Below, in pieces: positions 4,784-6,660 of a stretch of DNA of 6,660 nucleotides. A program made the position numbers and the translations under genes. Every line of letters begins with the position of its first letter. Within the stretch, counting starts at the first letter, position 1. This stretch comes from Candidatus Zipacnadia bacterium (lineage in GTDB: Bacteria > Armatimonadota > Zipacnadia > Zipacnadales > Zipacnadaceae): NCBI GenBank assembly GCA_029821515.1, contig JALGTD010000113.1, forward strand, positions 1 to 6,660, in the 5' to 3' direction. The notes beneath the pieces were generated by a model. That model was not told the DNA's origin, searched no databases, and saw only the letters and a program-made list of their open reading frames with translations.

Positions 4784-6660
4784 TCAACGAACCGGCGCAA
4801 TTTTCACCGCACATACCTTGAACTCGGGGATCTTCGCCACCGGGTCCAGTGCCGCGATGGTCAGACGATTAGCCGGCGCCTCACGAAAATGGAAAGCCAG
4901 GAAGACCGTGCCCGGCATCACCCGCTCGGTCACGTGCGCCCCGATCTCAATCTGTCCCCGCCGCGAGCTGACTTCTATTGGCTGACCGTCAACAATGCCC
5001 AGAGATTCGGCGTCATCCGGGTGAATCTCAATTGCTCCCACTGAGACAAGCTCGTCCAGCACTTCAGCACGCCGCGACATTGTGCCGGTATGAAAGTGCT
5101 GCAAAATCCTACCAGTGGACAGCACAAAGGGGTATTCGTCATCGGGCATCTCTCGAGGAGGGATAAACTCGACAGGATGAAACTTGCCGAGACCTCGGGA
5201 GAAGCTATCCTTGTGCAGGTAGGGCGTCCCCGGGTCATCGTGATCTCGGCAGGGCCATTGCAGGGAGCCTTCCTCGAGCCGGTCGTAGGTAATGCCGCCG
5301 TAGATGGGCGTTAGTTGGGCAATTTCATCCTGGATGGCTGCTGCGTCGGGGTAGGACATTGGATAGCCCAATCGGTGGGCGAGATCACAGATAATGGCCC
5401 AATCGATCCGCGCCTCTCCCGGCGGTTCAAGCGCCTTGCGCACGCGCTGCACACGCCGCTCGGTATTGGTGAAGGTGCCCTCGGTTTCCGCAAAGCTGGC
5501 CGCCGGCAATACCACGTCGGCGAGTTGGGCCGTCTCGCTGAGAAAAATATCCTGGACAATGAGCAGGTCCAGATTGCGCAGGCCCTCTTCAACGTGGCTG
5601 CTGTCGGGGTCACTCAGCATGGGGTTCTCGCCCATAATGTAGACCGCTTTGAGCTTGCCCTCGGCGGCGGCATTGATCATCTCCACGACGGTCAGCCCGG
5701 TGGTAGCTGGCAGCGCGGTCCCCCAGGCTGCTTCAAACTTGGCCCGCACTTTCTCGTCATCCACCTTCTGGTATCCCGAATAGACATCGGGCAAAGCTCC
5801 CACGTCGCACGCCCCCTGGACATTGTTCTGCCCGCGCAAGGGGTTGACACCGGCTCCGGGCTTACCCACGTTTCCCGTGAGCATAGCCAGGTTCGCGAGC
5901 GACAGCACGTTGTCAGTGCCGGTGGTGTGCTGGGTGATACCCATTGAGAATACGATGGAGGCGGCCGGGGCTTGCGCGTAGATGCGCGCGGCGCGCCCAA
6001 TATCCTCGGCGGGAACTCCCGTGAGTTTCTCCCCAACCTCAAGCGTGTATGGCTTCACGGCAGCCTGAAGCTCTTCAAATCCCTCAGTGCGTGCGGTGAT
6101 GAATTGCTCATCTTCGAGGCCCTCTTTCAGAATCGCATTGATGAGCGCGTTAATGAGAGCGACATCGGTGCCATGTTTTTGCTGCAAATGCACAGCGGCA
6201 AATTCGGTTAGTTCAATAGCCCGTGGGTCTGCCACGATGAGGGGGACGCCTCGCTGGGCAGCTCGTTTGATGGCTGCTCCGATGACGGGATGGCATTCAG
6301 TAGTGTTTGAACCGATCACGAAGATGGCATCGGCTCGGTCGAAATCCTCTATGGAGTTAGTCATAGCGCCACTGCCAAAGGCTTTAGCCAGGCCAACAAC
6401 CGTTGAAGCATGGCACAGGCGGGCGCAGTGATCTATGTTGTTCGTCCCCACCGCCGCACGCATAAACTTCTGCATAACGTAGTTCTCTTCGTTAGTGCAT
6501 TTGGCTGACGACAAACCACCAATGGCATCAGGACCGAATTCAGTCTTAAGCTCGGCCAGGCGCTGCGCAGCGAAGTCGAGGGCTTCGTCCCAGCTTACCG
6601 GTATCAGCTCACCATTGCGCCGAATCAACGGCCGGGTAAGCCGCTCTTCGTGGTCAATGA
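4784..6660 (-). CDS. fdhA: Formate dehydrogenase catalytic (alpha) subunit, molybdopterin enzyme (5' end outside window)
   Basis: The visible 624 residues belong to the molybdopterin oxidoreductase superfamily, closest by motif to cytoplasmic FdhA-type enzymes that oxidise formate to CO2 or run the reverse. Numbering from the right edge, RLTRPLIRRNGE opens the cofactor domain and SSAKCTNEENYVMQK follows. CARLCH (78-83) holds the metal-ligand Cys82, encoded by TGC at 6415-6413, and the catalytic His83. GSNTTECHPVIG, NPLRGQNNVQGACD, GENPMLSDPD and DVVLPAASFAETEGTFTN are canonical. The C-terminal molybdopterin-binding domain runs from about FVLSTGRILQHFHTGTMSRR to PVAKIPEFKVCAVKI. The frame stays open through the window edge, so the TTG at 6628 is internal. 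The missing N-terminus should carry the Cys-rich [4Fe-4S] motif and possibly ferredoxin-like domains. The stop is TGA at 4786-4784. Electron-transfer partners, often NuoE/NuoF-like, would be expected upstream and are not visible. Cofactor metal (Mo or W) and electron acceptor cannot be decided here. Confidence 0.93.
   Translation of the reverse strand, partial: IDHEERLTRPLIRRNGELIPVSWDEALDFAAQRLAELKTEFGPDAIGGLSSAKCTNEENYVMQKFMRAAVGTNNIDHCARLCHASTVVGLAKAFGSGAMTNSIEDFDRADAIFVIGSNTTECHPVIGAAIKRAAQRGVPLIVADPRAIELTEFAAVHLQQKHGTDVALINALINAILKEGLEDEQFITARTEGFEELQAAVKPYTLEVGEKLTGVPAEDIGRAARIYAQAPAASIVFSMGITQHTTGTDNVLSLANLAMLTGNVGKPGAGVNPLRGQNNVQGACDVGALPDVYSGYQKVDDEKVRAKFEAAWGTALPATTGLTVVEMINAAAEGKLKAVYIMGENPMLSDPDSSHVEEGLRNLDLLIVQDIFLSETAQLADVVLPAASFAETEGTFTNTERRVQRVRKALEPPGEARIDWAIICDLAHRLGYPMSYPDAAAIQDEIAQLTPIYGGITYDRLEEGSLQWPCRDHDDPGTPYLHKDSFSRGLGKFHPVEFIPPREMPDDEYPFVLSTGRILQHFHTGTMSRRAEVLDELVSVGAIEIHPDDAESLGIVDGQPIEVSSRRGQIEIGAHVTERVMPGTVFLAFHFREAPANRLTIAALDPVAKIPEFKVCAVKIAPVR

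Noticed and set aside
5315..5947. Long + strand frame of 210 codons opposite the formate dehydrogenase gene
   Set aside because: It is an antisense shadow. The minus-strand frame has canonical FDH motifs throughout, whereas this one shows no family features.
944..6660. A single minus-strand operon linking FDH, acetyltransferase, peptidase and MATE
   Set aside because: Spacers are about 180, 390 and 290 bp. The acetyltransferase has its own promoter, the MATE gene has a TATAAT box, and the functions do not connect.

Overview
The window is a bacterial chromosomal segment of moderately high GC by eye. Genes use Shine-Dalgarno sites of the GGAGG type, and at least one sigma-70-like promoter is readable. 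The formate dehydrogenase subunit points to an anaerobe or facultative anaerobe, though this one gene is not decisive. The mix of an Eis-like acetyltransferase, a molybdopterin formate dehydrogenase and an S26 peptidase with a single membrane segment would suit a Chloroflexota or Gram-positive lineage. That placement is a weak guess, because no rRNA or other marker gene is present.

Layout from left to right. Positions 1-777 (+) hold the 3' part of a gene for a protein made almost entirely of 75-80-residue tandem repeats. It enters from beyond the left edge and ends at a strong intrinsic terminator (810-850). Positions 944-2321 (-) hold a MATE-family multidrug/cation antiporter gene that is broken. 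A frameshift near 1214 splits it, and the segment just before the second GAGDT motif looks about a dozen residues short. A TATAAT box lies upstream at 2418-2423. Positions 2331-2614 carry that promoter region plus two inverted repeats downstream of the next gene. Positions 2615-3043 (-) encode a small S26 signal-peptidase-like protein with the Ser/Lys dyad. Positions 3044-3436 carry no intact gene, but hold the C-terminal remnant of a probable secreted Ig-like protein on the + strand (3228-3386). Positions 3437-4603 (-) encode an Eis-like GNAT acetyltransferase with its own TTGACA promoter and a clear ribosome binding site that fixes its start. Positions 4784-6660 (-) encode the catalytic subunit of a molybdenum/tungsten formate dehydrogenase (FdhA type, Cys ligand). 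Its N-terminus lies beyond the right edge.

The genes do not form one obvious pathway. From 944 to 6660 everything intact is on the minus strand, but the spacers are long (about 180, 390 and 290 bp) and at least two genes have promoter-like sequences of their own. They look like independent units rather than an operon. The two broken genes and the long spacers suggest ongoing gene decay between FDH and the repeat protein. I did not find a convincing new multi-gene system. The most unusual items are the alternating repeat architecture of the first protein, the broken MATE gene and the Ig-like remnant.
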